Shown piece after piece: positions 11,904 to 22,445 of a stretch of 64,000 nt of DNA. Position 1 is the stretch's first letter. Every line of letters begins with the position of its first letter. The translations under genes were made by a program, and so were the position numbers. Location of the stretch: the NCBI GenBank assembly GCA_023101885.1, contig JALPQD010000415.1, forward strand, positions 1,537,652 to 1,601,651. Reading direction: 5' to 3'. The DNA comes from Typhlomys cinereus. Taxonomy: Eukaryota > Chordata > Mammalia > Rodentia > Platacanthomyidae. The notes beneath the pieces were generated by a model. That model saw nothing but the letters and a program-made list of their open reading frames with translations. It was not told the origin of the DNA and did not search any database.

Positions 11904-12130
11904 TTGTTCTGCACAAGAACTTTGCTCTGCCCAACGTTGAGACTATGTTCTTAATCAATACAGTGCAAGGCTCCTATTGCTTGGAGAGAAGGATCACGAA
12001 AGTTGTGTTCTGATATTGACATGACCCGGATGAAGATGAAACTCAGTGTGCCACACTTGTGGAAGACATAAAACTAGAAGGAAGACTAGTAGGAAAGAAG
12101 AAAGGTTGTAATTCGAAAAGGAGGAGTAGT

Positions 12131-12355
12131 GTTCCTATACTAAAGAACAACACAAGAAAGAGCTTTAGGCAATGCTACTGAGTCCTTACACCTCATCAGA
12201 GTGACGGATCCAGAGGGAAGTTTGACATGCACACTAAAGGATGCTCCAGGGATGGGGGGAAAGGGAGCACTGGGAGAAAGGGGAGGAGGGGGAGGGAAAG
12301 GAAGGGGACGAGGGGAGAGGGAGCAAAGGGATCCAGGGAGGTGTTTGTATGAGTG
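12131..12355 (+). mobile_element. L1 3'UTR end, plus strand
   Basis: Same family as 4149-4575 and 43078-43608: 'gttcctatactaaagaaca', a degraded TACGTCA-like box ('cacctcatcag'), the G-rich tract 12250-12345, then 'tttgtatgag' and the tail. The A tail has turned into the AAAG repeat that follows. Confidence 0.8.
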
Positions 12356-12625
12356 GGAAAAGAAAGAAAGAAAGAAAGGAAAGAAAGAAAGAAAGAAAAG
12401 AAAGAAGAGAAGAAAGAAATAAAAAAGAAAGAAAGAAAAGCAAGAAAAGAAAGAAGACATAAAGAAAGAACAAGAAAGAAAGACGTGAGATATGGAGTTA
12501 AAGGAGGAAGGGAGGGGATGGAGAAGGTGAGCTATTTAGGGATGAGCAAATCACAGAAAGAAAAAAGAAAATAAAAGAAAGAAAAGAAACGCACAGAAAA
12601 GAAAGAAAAAAGAAAAAGCAAAGAA
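12356..12625. repeat. (AAAG)n-rich purine microsatellite
   Basis: AAAG units with AAG and A-run variants, with a G-rich interruption at about 12485-12545. It starts exactly where the L1 poly(A) tail should be. Lysine/arginine- or phenylalanine-rich open frames over it are simple-repeat translations. Confidence 0.9.
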
Positions 12626-13380
12626 ATGTAGGAGTATGCAACTTGGATTAAGGTGGTGAAATATCAAAAATGTATCCCAAAGTTATGGAACTCTAAAGAA
12701 TATACATAATAACCATTGTAATAACTTGAAGCAGCACCGTGGTCTAACAAGACTGTGTCTTTTGGACAAGATAAGCTGTTGAATTCATGAGGTCACTCCA
12801 ATTACATGTACCTCTGCAAGACATGCCCAGGATATGGTCAACATTTCACCATGGAAGAAAAAGAAGCTTAATGCTAGATGGGGGCAAAAAGGAGCTACAT
12901 TCCTGAATGGAATGATTACTGATATATGATTCCTGCTTTAGCAAGTGCTGAGATACATACCATTAAAAACAACCCAAGAAACTTAGTAGGCTACACATAC
13001 AAAACGTGTTAAAGTGGGAGTGAGCCCACTGCAATGAGAAAAGGAGATGATTGGGTAATCAGGGGTGAAAACAGCAAAAATTCATTACACTCATGCATGA
13101 ATTCCAAAAAGAATTTAAAAATTAAAATATTCACTCTATAAGAAGCTAAATTGATTGCTTACTGCCAATGTAGCAAACTACCTAAAAGTATCATTACTAT
13201 ACAGCTCTATGGAACATTTTAGATAAATATATAAACTATAGAACATAAATGTGTATATTTAAAAGGGGGGGAAGACAAGAGTGTTTGGTAGGTAAAAGTA
13301 ACTGTGTGCAAACTAAATGATCCAAGCAAGCCTTGGAGTCAATATGATGGACCTTTTGATTACGAATGTATGATATATCA
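12626..13380. other. Unassigned sequence, possibly an old repeat
   Basis: No gene seen. The segment 13000-13130, with its purine-rich run and closing 'aattccaaaaagaatttaaaaatt', has the flavour of a retroelement 3' end on the plus strand, but I cannot name it. Confidence 0.3.
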
Positions 13381-13384
13381 CACA

Positions 13385-13548
13385 TGCTGCTGCTTCCTTC
13401 TTCCTCTTCCTCTTCCTCTTCTTCTCCTTCTCCTTCTCTTTCTCCTTCTTCTTCTTCTTCCTTCTTCCTTCTTCTTTTTCTTCCTCCTCCCCCTTCTCCT
13501 CCTGCTTCTGCTTTCTCTTTCTCTCTCTCTCAATCTCTCTCTCTCTAT
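13385..13548. repeat. Polypyrimidine (CTT/TCC/TC)n tract
   Basis: A 160-bp uninterrupted C/T run on the plus strand: CTTCCT and CTT units followed by (TC)n. Potentially triplex-forming when mirror-symmetric. Leu/Ser-rich open frames here are artefacts. Confidence 0.95.
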
Positions 13549-13589
13549 TTAATGTCATACACACAGTGAACACTTGTAATTTGAAAGTG

Positions 13590-13887
13590 AAATTTTCTCC
13601 ACAGGCTCAAACTTTGCAGATTTCGTTGGCAGCAGTATGTGGTAAGTTTGTGAAATAATAAGGAGATGGAGCTTTGCTGAAGGAAGTGCATCGCTAGAGG
13701 TGGGCCTTGAGGTGCTAGGGCCTGGCCCCACTTCCTGTGTTATTTTTGCTAGCTTGCTCCCCCTACTGTGCTGTCTAGTTATGATAAACTGTAATCCCCT
13801 GGATTGGTAAATCAGAACAAACCCTTTCTCCCTTAATCTGCTTTTACCAGAGCACTTTATCACAGCAACAAGAAAGTAAATAAGACA
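13590..13887 (+). mobile_element. ORR1/MT-like MaLR LTR, plus strand
   Basis: The 3' half carries the MaLR landmarks: a 'gaggtgggccttgaggtgct' segment, 'ccccacttcctgtgtt', 'gataaactgtaatcccct', 'aaccctttctcccttaa', 'ttgctttt'-like sequence, 'atcacagcaacaagaaagtaa' and a terminal TAAGACA. Solo. The 5' end is less certain. Confidence 0.75.
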
Positions 13888-14639
13888 TTCATAAGCCCAA
13901 ATGATCTTTCTAGATAACTTGTGCTTGCATAAGAGCTATCACATGGGGTATATAGTCTCAAAATCATGTAGTAAGCAGCCCCATTGGGTTGTTTATATTT
14001 ACATTCAAGTGAAGTTAAATTACAAGAAAGTTAAAATCTACTTCATCAAGAGTGATAACTTTATTTGCCTGATGATAGGAAGCCCTGTAGAATGTTTAAT
14101 TAGCACACCCATGGGCTATGAAATGTTGTAGGATTGTTACAGAGACAGGAAAACCTTAGGATGCTGATAGAGTCATGAATTTGTGGCAGCCAGAGTTCTG
14201 CTGTGGTAATTTTAAGATCATGATAGGTACAAAAAATAAATATAACATTTTAAATGTAAAATGAATATGCCATTTTGACTTTGAATTTTCGACAGAGTGA
14301 TGAAGAAATCTTTCATATTTTCCACACTTTAGTTCCAGTCACAAAATCTATTATCCTCCTTGTGGTAATGGCATTATTTTGTCAAAATCTTTTAAAAACC
14401 TCGCTCTTGCATTAAACGAGGCAAGAACGGCAAACCACTTTTCATCCTTTAAATCATGTTCGCATTATCAGGACTGACTAATATTCCATGTCTTAACGCG
14501 CCTCCTACCATCGCTTTGACATTTCTTTCTATTGTAGCTAGATATTCTCTATTCTAATCCCAGGATGATGTCATGGCTTTGCTTATGTTATGACATGGTT
14601 TTGCTTATGTCCATGTTATGTGAAGTCTTTGTTTAGCTG
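13888..14639. other. Unassigned sequence
   Basis: No gene or clear repeat. Unique-looking and AT-rich. Confidence 0.3.
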
Positions 14640-14765
14640 TTGTTTCTTTATTTGTTATGGATGAAATATCACAGTGTAGCCCAGGTTGACCTGGAATGTG
14701 TTGTTTTCTTCCTGCTTTATTTTTCCCAGTGCCAGAGAGATAGGCATGAACCATCAAGCCTATCT
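14640..14765 (-). mobile_element. B1 SINE fragment, minus strand
   Basis: Reverse complement shows the B1 (7SL-derived) parts: 'cacagtgtagcccaggttgacctggaa' and 'gagataggcatgaacc' correspond to the middle and right-hand B1 boxes. Diverged and internally gapped. Confidence 0.6.
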
Positions 14766-16584
14766 TGGAGCTCTAAATGTAAACTAAAGCAAGAATATCC
14801 AGTATACCACTATTCCAATATTATAGACGCCACATCAAGGTTTGCTAACCAACCTACAATGTTCCCCTTCCTGAGTTGAGTATAACATCAGAACCCTTAA
14901 CACAAAGCAGCAGGTAGGACCTATGGAACAATTAATATTGGCATTTGAATATAGAATTGTTATTTCTGGGTCAAAAGATGTTTAGTGTATACAAAGAATC
15001 AAAGACACAGAGGCAAGCCAATATTCCTATTTGAACAATGTTACATTCTTTAAGGCATAATCGAAACTCTTTTTCTTTTTAATAAGAGAAATGCTCTTTC
15101 ATTAAAAACTCAGTGGAGCAACATTGCCACCTAATGGCTGGTTAGGTTCATTTTTTGCTTAACTGTTACAAAGACATACTTTCATACATAATAATGGGAA
15201 CAAGAATTGCCTATTAGCTGTTATGCGCCGGTCCTTTCCTTTTCTAAATGAGAAATACACAAAAGAAAGGGGCATCCTGAAAAATGGGAATTGTCTTAAA
15301 ATAAAATTCACAGCATGCTTTGGCTATCAAACTGTTCAACCAAGGGAAAAAAACTGGGCAAGAATTTACAAATGAACAAGATAGATTTTCCCCCTCTCTT
15401 TCCTAAAGCATGGAATGGGAAAGTTATCCAGCCTTGTCTTGCACCCCAAAGGTGAACCTTGCTTTTTCCTATTCTCTAATAATTCAACATACTCTGCTAG
15501 AACATTAGAGAAGGTATATATATATGTATTGCAGCACTTTGCATGCCCCCCCCCAAAAAAAAGGTTTGTAAAGTCTCTGACAAGTGTTATAAATAGAACT
15601 ATTATTTGGTTCAAAGAGAGGCAGAATTTACATTTCCCAAGTCGGAGACCATTCAAGCTTTGAGATTCAAGTAAGCAAAATAAATCTGAGCTTTTTGCAG
15701 TGTGAAATCGAAGCTCCAACTCTATTAATGGAAGAGGTAAGTAATAGATTTCCATGGCTTGAAGGTGGTAGGATTTTATTACCCAGTCTTCGTAATCGGC
15801 ATAGTTCACTAACCACTCTTCTAAAGTGAGGTGACAAGGAGCGCCCCCACCCAGACACTAAGGCTGCCAGTTGTAAGTGCTGGGATTGCTCTCCCTTGGA
15901 GGGAACTCTTTGAAGATCTGGAGATGTCCCCACAGGACTTAAGCTCAGTGAGAGGAAAAAGACACATTTCTTTTCAACCTTCAATCAGACAGAAACCCTA
16001 TAAGTCTTTTCTTTTTTAAACTACTACCAATGTGCTTTTCAAATTTTCTACACTCAAATAGAATGAGTTGGTGCTTTGCTAATATCACACTTTTTATGTG
16101 CAAAGAAATAGCACACAAATATTTATTTCTACTTAGTAGGGACTGTGATGATGAAACACTTTTGAAAAATGAAATTCCAGCTTGGAATCCATGTGTGCTC
16201 AAGGATTTTTTTATACCAGGACATTTTATTCGACCTCTGTCTTCTCATTTCATGTAATTTCTATTTCTACATCCTGGACTCTACTTTGCTAATAATTACG
16301 GTTAATCAGAAAAAGACTCTGCCAAACAAGAAATGGATGGACTTAAGCAGTTGCACTCAGGAGATATTTTTTTACAAAGACAAAAAAATATACCATAGCG
16401 AATCCTAGAAGAATGCTCAATGAAAGCTGCATCTTTTCAGTGAATCAATGCACCAGAAGTTCAAGTGTAATTAAAAGACTTGTATTGGTTATTTTCATGA
16501 TGTTTGTTCCTGGAGTAGGGAAATTATATGTGCTAGTTCACAGAGACAGGACAACACAGAGTATAAGTGTTTGAGATTTAATAA
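14766..16584. other. Unassigned sequence
   Basis: No recognised repeat over most of this stretch. The minus strand carries an open frame of ~147 codons at 15366-15809, but it has no motif, crosses a C8/A8 homopolymer pair at about 15546-15562 and looks like chance. Confidence 0.3.
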
Positions 16585-16750
16585 TAGCTGAACTAGGATT
16601 GAATCCTAGTTCATCTAGAAATTATCTACATGTGTTTGAGTAACTTATTTAATGTCTCTGAGACTCAGTTTTCCCAGTGTTCTAGATGGAACCACAACAG
16701 CACAAATTCATTAGAGGGTTTTGAGGATCACATAGCATCGGTGATGGTGA
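16585..16750 (+). mobile_element. MIR SINE, plus strand
   Basis: MIR core order: 'ggattgaatcctagttc' (tRNA B-box side), then 'gtttgagtaacttatttaatgtctctgagactcagttttc' and a 'ttttgaggatcac' segment. An ancient mammalian tRNA-derived SINE. Confidence 0.65.
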
Positions 16751-16905
16751 GAGAGGATGATATTTTTAGAGAATGTCACACCCACCACTCTAGCTGGAGT
16801 GACAGGACATGCCAGCAGAAAAGACTGAAGTGACAGAGTGGCTTGTGTCTTAGAAATGTCATAGCAGCAGAATCCTGGAAACAGTGTCAGCGATTAAAGA
16901 ATAGT
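16690..16905 (+). repeat. Local repeat pair, copy 1
   Basis: Shares an extended direct match with 21960-22165: 'agcacaaattca', 'gagaatgtcaca', 'gactgaagtga', 'gtcttagaaatgtca' and so on. The first part overlaps MIR 3' sequence, but the similarity continues well past MIR. Confidence 0.65.
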
Positions 16906-16909
16906 TGAA

Positions 16910-16978
16910 GCAAGGAAGGAAGGAAGGGAGAGAGGGAAGAATGGAAGGAGGGAGAGAGGGAGGAGGGAGGGAGGAAGG

Positions 16979-17077
<99 letters not shown>

Positions 17078-17082
17078 AAGAA
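16910..17082. repeat. (GGAA)n-(AAAG)n purine microsatellite
   Basis: GGAA/GAGG-type start, then about 20 uninterrupted AAAG units at 16980-17062, then (GA)n. Highly likely to be polymorphic. Confidence 0.95.
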
Positions 17083-17599
17083 ATTATTAAACCAGAAAGA
17101 AGCCTAGGGTCCTCAGAAGCTCATGTGGCTCTGCGGGGGTGGGGGGTCTTCATTAGTAACCTTAATTGAAGAGCAGGGTAGATCCAATGTTGTCCCAAGG
17201 TCACTAGTGTTTATATAATAATAAATATGCTCTGCTTACTTTGTCCGTTTTAACCCTGCCAACCACATCTTTAACCAGTGATGTGGCAGGATCCACTCTC
17301 ATGTCTGGTTATTTTCATTGGGGGAGGCTTCAAAAACCGTCAGGTCACGCAAAGTTAAAAAACCCTCACAGAAGATAGAACAAAAGGGAAACTTAATCTG
17401 AAGAATCTATAGCAAGTTCCTGAATTTCAGAATTCTCTTTTTAACCTATTGATTCTTTGCTGTAGACGCTTTCATGTTGACCCTTCCCCGGATAGAAAGC
17501 ATCGGGGAGGCAGTTCCTGCCATCAACGAGTAGGAATTCTAGTTGAGACAGAACATTCAAATATTAGATAGCAAGTGAAGTGGGTCCTTAAGAAAGTCA
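17083..17599. other. Unassigned sequence
   Basis: No gene or repeat named. Mixed composition; holds a short G-run at about 17135-17147. Confidence 0.3.
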
Positions 17600-17850
17600 G
17601 AGAGGTACTTCGGTGCAGCAGTTCAAACAGCATCCTGTGAAGACGACCAGACTGCTTGGGTTTGATGATTCACTTTACTTAGTGGTGCCCCTGGGAACTG
17701 TGTGACCTTGGGCAGGCTCCTCAGCCCACTGCACCTTCTCTTTCACACCTAGAGAGGAGACAATGGCTAATGTCATGTAAGCTTCTGACTCTTATTGGCA
17801 TCTGAAAGGTCACATGAGTGTGAGCTGGGCATATTATACAATCATTCCAG
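17600..17850 (+). mobile_element. MIR SINE, plus strand
   Basis: 'gaccagactgcttgggttt' (B-box side), 'actgtgtgaccttgggcagg', 'ctcctcagcccactgcacctt' and a following 'tcacacctagagaggagacaatgg' match the MIR core and 3' parts in order. Confidence 0.8.
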
Positions 17851-17893
17851 TGGAATCCTATAATCTAAAAATTTATACCTAATACCCTAAGCA

Positions 17894-18036
17894 TTTCTTT
17901 TTTGTTTGATTTGATTCTTTTCAGCCATGATTTCAAATAACCCAGGCTCACCTACGTAGTTGAGGCTGGTCTTAATCTTTGGAAATGCCTGCCTTTGAAT
18001 GTTGGGATTACAGACCGAGGCTACTGTGTTCAACTG
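17894..18036 (-). mobile_element. B1 SINE, minus strand
   Basis: On the plus strand: T-rich tail, 'aaataacccaggctcacct', 'gtagttgaggctggtcttaa', 'tgcctttgaatgttgggatt', 'acagaccgaggctactg'. These are the reversed B1 boxes; the Pol III promoter end is at the right. Confidence 0.8.
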
Positions 18037-18413
18037 AAAACTTTTCTTCAGTATGAATTCCAGTACTTGTGAACCCCATAAGGATCTGGGAAAGGATTTT
18101 CATCCTGGAACATCATACCAGACACATGTATCTTAAAAGGTTTTTGGCTCCTGAAGCTTGATAAATTTTGACTTTGTGTCTTTGCTTGCCTAAAACTATT
18201 ACATGGTTCTTATTCAGAAAGCAGCATTATGTTACAGCTGATAAAGTAGAGTGGAGAATTCATTGTTTACTCTCTATGGGAGAGTTACTGTCTCTATGGG
18301 ACAGCCAGACTAAGAAGTAAGACTGGGGTTCAATTGCCTAGCCAAAATATCGAGAGCACTGGCAGGCTGCAATCCATGATGCGAGATTCTAGCATATCTT
18401 CAGACTTGCTTTT

Positions 18414-18880
18414 GTTGTGCCCAGATTTCTGAATCCCAAGAGACCATGGAACTGACACCGATGTAATTCACACGATGGCTTTATTACAGGCTCAAATCTG
18501 GGCTCACAACCGACCAGCACCGGTATCAGGTTGAAAAGTGTGGCCCTTTGTTTGGGCGAAGTTTTTATAGCTTACTAGCAAGGGGAGATAGTAGTTACAT
18601 GATTGGCTGACAGCCAACGGTTTCAGCACACAGAGATTGCCCCCTCTTCCTTGTCCGTTTGCAGTTTGAATTGCAACCTGGTAAGGGGAAGAACAGGGAG
18701 TGGGCAACTCCAGTAGAGCAGAAACGTTGCTCTTTGCACATCCTCAGCTAAGCACGTGGGGCTGTATTCCAAGCTCCCAGCTTGTCTATAGTTAGAGGTA
18801 ATGGCCACTCTGACTAGATCACATAAGAGCTCCACTAGGCCACATAAGAAAGCGATATACATGTGTAGAAACATACTTAA
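18414..18880 (-). mobile_element. Solo ERV LTR with CCAAT, TATA and poly(A) signals, minus strand
   Basis: On the minus strand I see, in order: a CCAAT box (ATTGG at 18602-18606), a TATA box CTATAAAAAC (18570-18561), about 75 bp of R-like sequence, and AATAAA (18485-18480). Then U5-like sequence ends '...CTGGGCACAACA' near 18414. This spacing is textbook LTR. No flanking gag/pol and no second LTR, hence solo. The 5' boundary (about 18880-18905) and target duplication are not resolved. Confidence 0.7.
18561..18606 (-). promoter_or_regulatory. LTR core promoter (CCAAT + TATA)
   Basis: CCAAT at 18606-18602 and CTATAAAAAC at 18570-18561 on the minus strand, about 35 bp apart. Transcription would start near 18535-18530 and run leftward. 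Functionality is not shown by sequence alone. Confidence 0.55.
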
Positions 18881-19132
18881 AAAGAACTAAAAGAAAACCA
18901 ACATCGGGTTCTAGGTCTTCTCACTTTCTGTGGCCAGTTACTATAAACTCACAGGTGGGCACAGTCTGTGTAGTGTTGAGATATGCTGTATTTGGCAATC
19001 AGTTTGAGGAAAATCAATACTCACCGAGAGGAGGCATAAACTAGTGATTTGCCACCAATACTGCAGAAATTAGAGGAAGCAGGTCACTGGGCATACCCTT
19101 TGGGAAGTGATACCTTTTCTCTCTGATCTTAC

Positions 19133-19210
19133 TCCTCCTCTTCCTCCTTCTCCTTCTCCTACTTCTCCTTCCTTTCCCCCCTTCTTCTGCTCCTCTTCCT
19201 TCTTCTCCTT

Positions 19211-19262
<52 letters not shown>
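19133..19262. repeat. Polypyrimidine tract with (TC)n
   Basis: CTCCTC/CTTCTC units followed by about 25 uninterrupted TC units ending at 19261. Confidence 0.95.
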
Positions 19263-19264
<2 letters not shown>

Positions 19265-19739
19265 CTTTCTCACTCTTACAATGGGGATAGGGTCCTTCAC
19301 CATCAACTCATGCTTCCAGGATCATCTGCCCATCCCAGACCCAAAGCAATGGATCCATCTGACCATAGACTGAAATCTTTGAAACTGTAAACACTTAAAC
19401 ATTTCTCTCTTCATTAAGTATATTTGCTTAGGTATTTTGTCACACTGTACAAAAGGTAACTAAGTAACTGAAAAGGACTGTCCCATGTGAGTATACATGT
19501 TTATATAAGAATTATATATTATAAATTAATGATTCTGCAATATTAAAAGTTACTTCTGACATTCCTTCCTATAATTTATGTATTTTTTATTGAACTATAA
19601 ATCCCATTAATTTACTAGTTCAGTCAAAAACAGAAGGGCTAGAAAAATTCTTAATTAGTTTTTTTTGAAAAATTAAAGAAATTGGAGGGCAATTTCTTAA
19701 GATTTCTCATCAGAGAGATAAAAGTTCCCATTTTAGATT
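19263..19739. other. Unassigned AT-rich sequence
   Basis: Nothing recognised apart from short AT runs around 19500-19530. Confidence 0.3.
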
Positions 19740-19995
19740 CCACAGCAAGAGGCGAGAACCAATATATGCATGATTGATCGATAGCCAGTCATCAGCTCAT
19801 TATCTCAGACTTTTCACAACACTGGATCACTTGCCCAGGAAATAGTCCCATCCGCAATTGGCGGAGTCTTTCCACATCAATTATGCCGCCAACACAATAT
19901 CTCATAACCATGCCCAGAAGCTAAACAAATCTAGACAATGTCTCTCAGATGAGTCTGGACACCTATCTTCTTTGTGCCAGGTTAATAATTAATAC
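19740..19995 (+). mobile_element. Rodent repeat fragment (tentative)
   Basis: 'tccacatcaattatgccgcc', 'tctcagatgagtctgg' and a closing 'gtgccaggttaataattaat' echo the end structure of the unidentified family at 8842-9190 and 53613-53963 ('cacatcaatt...', '...gtcaagtggaaacc'). Weak; a related rather than identical family. Confidence 0.35.
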
Positions 19996-21955
19996 TAACC
20001 ATCCACCCAGGAAGAACCTCAGAATGCATTCCTCACCATACACATAAGGAAATCTTTGTTCTAGAACAAGAGTGAGCTAGCTATACTGCATGTAAAATTA
20101 TGCTAGTCACACATAGGTGTATTATTACCATTGTATATTAGCACATTATCTTTGTCTGTGGAGTTTCACTGCACAATGCCCAGGTTGAGAAATTATGCCA
20201 GAACATCTTTGAGAAGTCTGCAAATGCTTCGTTTACTCTCTGGCCCTTAATTGAAAAAAAAATGCTGATTCTTTCTTTAGAAAACTAATCCTAAATGATC
20301 TCTCCTAAATTAATCCTCACAACAGACATTTAAATCACTTTACAGGTGTAAAAAGAATGCTTGGAAAGAAGTTTGAATCATCAGTGTTATAAACCACAGG
20401 TACAATAGAATTTTACTATCCACCTTTTAAAAATTCTTTCAATTGTTTTCTTTGAAGCCGTCCTCGGTAACAGAAGATCCTATGAACAGTATTACTTGGA
20501 ACTGTTTGAGGCTGAAATGAACAGACAATAGAGGGGATTATTTTCTCAGCTCTCCAAAGATCCCATAGACCTCCAAAGTATTCTGATACATTCACAATCC
20601 AAGAGTGAGTGCCAGAGCTCACAGTGAGTTATTGAGAATTGTCTTGGATTAAACCACAAGCATCTTGAACTATTGTTTTATATAGCTGATATATATTTTG
20701 CAGGTTTTCATGAAACATTGAAGATGTCATATAGTACCTTTGCTATATCATTTTCTCTTGTAGGTTGAATGTAAATTTCCTGCTTTTTGAAACCTTTAGT
20801 GAAATCTTCTGCTTTGTAGTTTTTTGAGTAACCATACAAAGGGTATAAAGCCCAAATATCAAAATGGACATTATGCTAGGACTAAACCGAGCTGCAGAGG
20901 TTCATACAGCGCTGTTCCAGTCTTCTCAGACCCAGTTATCATATTACAGGGGACAGATGTTCATTCCCCAATTTTATTAGCTTTCTTTACAATTGGTTAA
21001 AAAACAGAGAGAAAAGAAATTACAATTCTAATTGTGATCTACTTAACTAGTGAAACTGATTTAAGCATGAACATCTGAGAAGCCTGGGAACTCAGCAACC
21101 ATTTAAAAGTCTATTTGAGCAGTAGATCATAATTCCTGGGAGAAATGGAAAGGTGCTTTATAGTCTAATGCTGCCTTTTGAACTGTATATCACTTTTTCT
21201 ATTTAGAATTCATTTGAATGCAGAAATCGAGTTAGGTTCCCTTTGTTAGAGACACTCCAAATATTTTGACAGTTATTTAAATACCATATTGACAAGCCCA
21301 TTGTATTTACTGGTCCTAAAACAAATAATTTCCACATATCCTAAGCTTTAAAACTCTTTTGTACAAATTATTAAAAGATTATAAAGTGTTTGTCTGTGCA
21401 TTTTTAAAGGGAGGATTTGTGACTTCTTAAAATAGGAAAATATTTGAATAGCAGCTATAATTCTAGCATATTCACAAATCAGTCATTAAAATGCATAGAG
21501 AAGAGTTGCTGCAGCTGTATACAGCTTTTATTATTCAAGCTCCTAAATGGGTGAAACATATATTTTAATTTAATGTATAATGCACAACTCGGAATGAACC
21601 AGAACGGTTGCTCCACGCCTCTGTCTCCTAAGAAGAAGCCAGAGATCCTTCAGCAGGCGGGTGATAATTTCTCCTGGACAACAGCCAGTCGAGATTTATT
21701 GAACATGCCAACATCTCTGCATAAAACATTGCAAGAGCTGGCAAAAGTTTAGTCAAAAAACCAGCCCGTAACATTTCTGCTGAATTCATATATTTTCATC
21801 TGGGATTAATTGCTGTCTTCAGCTTGGTTACCAATTATGGCCCAATAGGAACTTCATCTCCAACTGAGAAGTAGGATTCAAAGGGTATCTTCTCATTTGG
21901 AATATGGAATAGAAGACTTTGATGATGGTGAGGGGTGTGCCTTCTAGGCAAGACA
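19996..21955. other. Unassigned, largely unique-looking sequence
   Basis: No gene. A possible MIR trace (minus) lies at about 20290-20380 ('taatcctcacaacagac', 'tttacaggtgtaaa'). 21590-21840 is more complex and less AT-rich than its surroundings and might be conserved noncoding sequence, but I cannot test that. Confidence 0.3.
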
Positions 21956-21959
21956 GAAT

Positions 21960-22165
21960 CACAGTAGCACAAATTCACTATGTGGTTACATTCATGAGTA
22001 TTACTGAGCATTGTTGATAGCAAGAATAAATGATGTGTTTAAAGAATGCCACATCACTACTGTAGCTGTAGTAACAGGACTTAGCAGACTGAAGTGATGG
22101 TCCTAGAAAGTGCATCTTAGAAATATCACACCACAGCATCTGAAAAACAAGAGCAGAGATTTAAA
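21960..22165 (+). repeat. Local repeat pair, copy 2
   Basis: Direct-orientation homologue of 16690-16905. Shared blocks include 'agcacaaattca', 'agaatgccacatcac', 'gactgaagtgat' and 'tcttagaaatatca'. Diverged by many point changes and small gaps. Confidence 0.65.
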
Positions 22166-22184
22166 AAAAAAAATAATGGACCTG

Positions 22185-22445
22185 AGTTCAAATCCCTAGC
22201 ACCCAAGCAAAAATAGTCTAGTGCTGGGAAGTTTGTGGAGACAGGTGGATCGTTGGAATTCCTTATTCAGTTAATTTTGCTGTGCTCTAGGTCCAGTTAG
22301 AGAACCTGTCTCAAAAAATAAGGTTGAAGACTACTAATAAAGACACACAATATTGACATCTGACCTCTCTATATACATACAGAGAGAGAGAGAGAGAGAG
22401 AGAGATGCATGCACACACAAACTCCTGCACATCTACATCTATATC
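22185..22445 (+). mobile_element. B4A-type SINE, plus strand
   Basis: tRNA-derived head remnant 'ggacctgagttcaaatcc', then a B1-like middle ('agtgctgggaag', 'gagacaggtggatc'), 'ctaggtccagttagagaacctgtctcaaaaaataaggt', and a CA/GA-rich tail with (GA)n at 22380-22406. This is the ID+B1 composite architecture. Confidence 0.75.

Noticed and set aside
13304..13573. Leu/Ser-rich and Lys/Glu-rich small proteins
   Set aside because: Direct translations of a polypyrimidine/polypurine microsatellite.
15366..15809. 147-codon minus-strand open frame
   Set aside because: No domain or motif, spans a C8/A8 homopolymer pair, no splice or promoter context; random frames of this length are expected in 64 kb of both strands.
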